From Arabidopsis thaliana (Eukaryota; Streptophyta; Magnoliopsida; Brassicales; Brassicaceae): DNA of 64,000 bases. Shown here piece by piece: positions 60,994-64,000 of the stretch. The stretch is from assembly GCF_000001735.4 (NCBI RefSeq), contig NC_003074.8, positions 2,914,101 through 2,978,100 of the forward strand, written 5' to 3'. Position 1 is the first letter of the stretch. Each line of letters starts with the position of its first letter. The notes beneath the pieces are model-generated. The model saw only the letters and a program-made list of their open reading frames with translations, searched no databases and was not told the origin of the DNA. The translations under genes and the position numbers were made by a program.

Positions 60994-62039
60994 TCAAAAC
61001 GCAGAACCAGAGTTCTTGGTTTTTCCAAGCATCATGTCTTTGGCTTCATTGATCTTAGACGCAAGGTAATGGCTTCCTCCTGCATCTGGATGATTAGCCA
61101 CCATCACTCTACGGTGAGCTTCCTTCACCTTCTCTGCCGCTACACTCTCCCTATTCAAACACCACAAGTGACAAACTCATCAAGCCATAATAATGTCGCA
61201 AAAACCACCACTAAACATATGCAAACCATTTACCCTTGTGTAAGAACATAGTTTGGCCCCTATGCAAACTTGTTAAAAACTAGTGTGGCATACCTACTGC
61301 CTATAAATGATCATTTACCAATTCTACCAAAAATGAAAGAGTCAGAAAGAAACTCCCCTATGACTAGCCAAAGATGAAGATATATTTAAGAACAGGAGGA
61401 GTCCCTCGAGGAGGACTAGTGTGAGAAACCATACCGCCTATTTCAAATCATTTACACAGCGGAGACTTTACAAAACTAGCAGAAGAGAAACCTTATTTAA
61501 AACAAAAGTCCCAAGACCACTAGTATCATTTGTAGTGAGAGGCTAAACTCTAAAGACAGAAAGAAAGGTACCTAACACCGAGAATTAGAGCAGCTTCTCT
61601 TCGATTCATAGTAGCTTGGAAACCACCTTCATAGAATTTTCGCATTCTAGGCCTAACTGGTCTCAGCTTAAACGCTTGCCATGCCTCTATTCCATATTTA
61701 CCAGCATAAGCAGCAGCAGCAACAGCAGCGCCTGCAATTATCGCTGCAACCTGGAGAGCATACGAGAAGCGAAGAATATTATTCCATACGTCAGACAAGA
61801 TGAAACAGAGTAAACCATAGAAAAAACACTCTGATACTGACACAAACCCCAAACACAAATGAGCAAAAATAAAAGCAGAAGCTCTAAAAAAGGAGGATTC
61901 TTTTAGAAACCCTAATCGAATCAAAGGGATGCTTTGAAATATCATCAAATCATTTTTCCAAAATCAATCAGCAAAAACAGTAAAGAGTGGAAATTGTAGA
62001 GAACCCCGAAAGAAGAACATACGCAGGCAAACTTACCAT
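60994..62039 (-). CDS. Mitochondrial import J-protein Tim14/Pam18, 112 aa
   Basis: Three coding exons on the minus strand: 62037-62039 (the ATG alone), 61572-61750 and 60994-61150, giving 113 codons. A short hydrophobic segment at residues 2-17 ([16 protein letters not shown]) anchors it in the inner membrane. The matrix J domain (about residues 48-112) has the HPD motif at 81-83 (VANHPDAGG) and ends GSAF. It stimulates mtHsp70 ATPase in the PAM import motor together with Pam16. The length is normal for plant Tim14 proteins. Having the start codon as a complete exon means start selection depends on splicing. Confidence 0.95.
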
Positions 62040-62733
62040 TGTTGTAGAGGATTTGAGCTAGACAGTGTACTGAAAATAAACACGATCTGATCTGATAGGA
62101 AACAACTCTTCAGTGTTCGATTTTGTCGATCAATTTGAGGATTAGGGTTTTAGCTATTTCCTGGTTTGCTTGGACTTGGCCCAGATAGGTTGGTTGCGTT
62201 GCGTAAATAGTAGTCGAAACCTTCTAACTCTTTTAGTGGGTTTTAGATTTCTTTCGATATGGAAAAAAATAAAAACAGAACCGGTTTATTTTCTCTTGGA
62301 TTCGGTTTTATCAAATCAATAATTTTGGTATGGTTTAAATTCGGATCAGTTACATTTAGTTTGCATCCATTAGTACTGAGAGTTGTGTATACTCTTTATC
62401 TTTCAAAAACTTGGTGTTAAAATCTTGAATAGAACTAATAGAGAGTTGAGAATGAAGAAGTAGTTGGCAACGTCAACAAAATATGCGTTTCACTGCCAAC
62501 ACGATCATAATGACACAAGACTACAAGAGAGTTCTTCAAGTTGTAAGTATTATTCTAGTTTTCTTTAATATATGAAAGAGTGAAATAAACAATAGAGAGA
62601 CTTACACTGCACAAATGAATCAACGTAACACTTTCTTGTAACCAACATTGCTTATACTTGATACACAATCTCATAACTCCATATTCATTGCGACAAAAAA
62701 TCATATAATGATGAATTACTATACCTCGGTTGG
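62040..62733. other. Spacer between Tim14 and IQD1 genes
   Basis: Holds the Tim14 leader (with gattagggtttta, a telo-box-like TTAGGGTTT at 62143-62151) and the IQD1 3' flank. AT-rich, with no other gene visible. Confidence 0.5.
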
Positions 62734-64000
62734 TCACGGCGTTCTCTCTGCCTTGAGAACGCCTTTTTCCACCTTTGGCGGGGCGGAGGATCGTCTGGGT
62801 TTGGGTGCAGGTGAAGCCGAGGTGGAGAGCCGTTTCTTTGCTGGTGCTTTCTCCGGTAATATACTGCTTTCCTCTGTTGTGGATGTGGTCACCGCTACTC
62901 GTGATGAGGTTTGAGACTTGGGCTTGCCTCGTGCTGATTTTGTTGTAGGAATCAGATTGCTACTACGCCTAGCAGTTGAGCTACTCAGGGTCTCGTCATC
63001 ACTAACCGATGGCCTAGCAATGCTGGGCCTACGGTTCCTCTCCGAGCTCTTGGCCTCATCATCACTGCTTTTGGATTTTATGGACGATGGGATGGGCCGC
63101 TTCTTTCTCGGGTTTCTGGTGGCTGTGGATGATGCTGATGGGGTATTGGGTTTAGTCGAGCTATTGAGTTTGTTGCGGTTTGAAGATTTTGCTGTTTCTC
63201 CTCCTTGGGAATTACGGTTAGTCGAGTTCTTAACCGAGGAGTTGTCGTTGTTGGTGGTGTTTTGTTCTTTCTCTGAACTCTCCCATGGCCGGCCAGCCAT
63301 CCACCTCTCTAACCAGCTCCAACCCCAAGTCGGGTTGCTAGGATCCATGAACATCGGATTTGCAGTTTTCGAGAAGCTCTTCAAGTTTTGCTGCAAAGAT
63401 GAGTCGGATATAATCATAAGCATTAAACCATATCCAATTATGTTAGCTAGAGTTATGTAGATAGATATCAAACTTCAGGCCTCAGGAATCTTAAGCAACA
63501 TTTAAGGACTGCTTTGTCAACAAGGGCAACTATTCAGGTTCTTGCAAGTTTCTATGCCATTATGCAGAGAAATTTGAGTTAGGTATACATGGAAGTACCT
63601 GATGTGTGAATGCATAAGCCAATGCCCTTTCCCTTCTCATTGTTGCCTCGTACTTGTGCAACATACCTGCTTCAACTTGTTCCTTTGACTGATTGCTGTA
63701 GTTCCAATTACCCCCATTCTACAGAAGAAAGAGCTAGTCTTAGCAATAAACAAAAAAATCACAGGATACTGCATTACCAGATTACATCAGAAGAGACAAC
63801 GATAAATTTAAACAACCGCATGAAAAGCTGCAGGTTAGTAAAGAGCGAATTTAAGCACGAGTAATGCAGTAGAATGTTACTATCACTCAACCAATTTATG
63901 TAGTTTGAAAGGAGTTTTTTTAGTAGTAAATGAAAACTGCATCTGAGATAAACAAGAGAGTGAGACCTTTAAGCCTCCTAGCTCTTTGGCATGCTTCTGA
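62734..64000 (-). CDS. IQD1: IQ67-domain calmodulin-binding protein IQD1, C-terminal part
   Basis: Partial gene running off the right edge. Three exons are seen: 63967-64000 (end of an exon, QKHAKELGGLK), 63599-63718 (40 codons, including VEAGMLHKYEATMRRERALAYAFTHQ) and the last exon 62734-63390. The second block is the conserved helix after the IQ67 domain of IQD proteins. The last exon has the family motif DPSNPTWGWSWLERWMAGRPWE. A very Ser/Lys/Arg-rich disordered tail ends KVEKGVLKAERTP. IQD1 binds calmodulin, links kinesin light chain to microtubules and affects glucosinolate levels (established). The IQ motifs themselves lie outside the window. Naming rests on gene order plus family motifs. 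Confidence 0.9.

Noticed and set aside
62918-63460. 180-codon plus-strand frame opposite the IQD1 last exon
   Set aside because: Leu/Ser-rich antisense shadow of a Ser/Arg-rich exon.

Overview
The window is plant nuclear euchromatin. Spliced genes with GT..AG introns, plant promoter modules (telo-boxes, site II elements), plastid-targeted proteins and plant-only families (PPR, EXO70H, IQD, pectate lyase) all point to a flowering plant. Gene content and order match, from memory, Arabidopsis thaliana chromosome 3 at about At3g09470 to At3g09710. Exon boundaries were read by eye from splice signals, and every complete spliced model closes in frame.

Left part (1-31 kb): the 5' end of an UNC93-like membrane protein, a histone H2B divergent from a plastid TPR protein, RPL35, and tRNA-Arg(TCG). 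An AT-rich, gene-poor stretch follows with a Helitron-like relic and a 5'-truncated LINE. Next come the tandem exocyst genes EXO70H4 and EXO70H3, a pectate-lyase-like gene, an ankyrin/PGG membrane protein, the phosphatidate phosphatase PAH1, a GPR107/GOST-type seven-TM protein and a plastid FAD oxidoreductase.

Middle (30-44 kb): two closely related tRNA-Ser genes in opposite orientation flank a PR-1-like secreted protein. Two decayed fragments of host genes lie nearby: an RS-domain tail and a piece resembling the LRR end of Rab geranylgeranyltransferase alpha. Then come the clock factor RVE8, a DEAD-box helicase gene (RH45-like) with an in-frame stop inside its second helicase domain, RPL4A with a decayed copy of its own 3' end upstream, and heat-inducible ascorbate peroxidase APX2 with heat-shock elements beside its TATA box.

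Right part (44-64 kb): HCF152 (plastid PPR protein), MCM8 sharing a 470-bp promoter with a PWWP-domain gene (an E2F site lies near MCM8), RPS23A, a roughly 1-kb DNA transposon with long terminal inverted repeats, a membrane-anchored alpha/beta hydrolase, a mitochondrial Tim14/Pam18 J-protein, and the 3' part of IQD1, which runs off the right edge.

The genes are independent housekeeping and regulatory loci and do not form a pathway cluster. I found no previously undescribed system. The points most worth a second look are the broken helicase gene, the RPL4A fossil duplication, the inverted tRNA-Ser pair, the intragenic repeat in PAH1, and the unusual splice features of RVE8.
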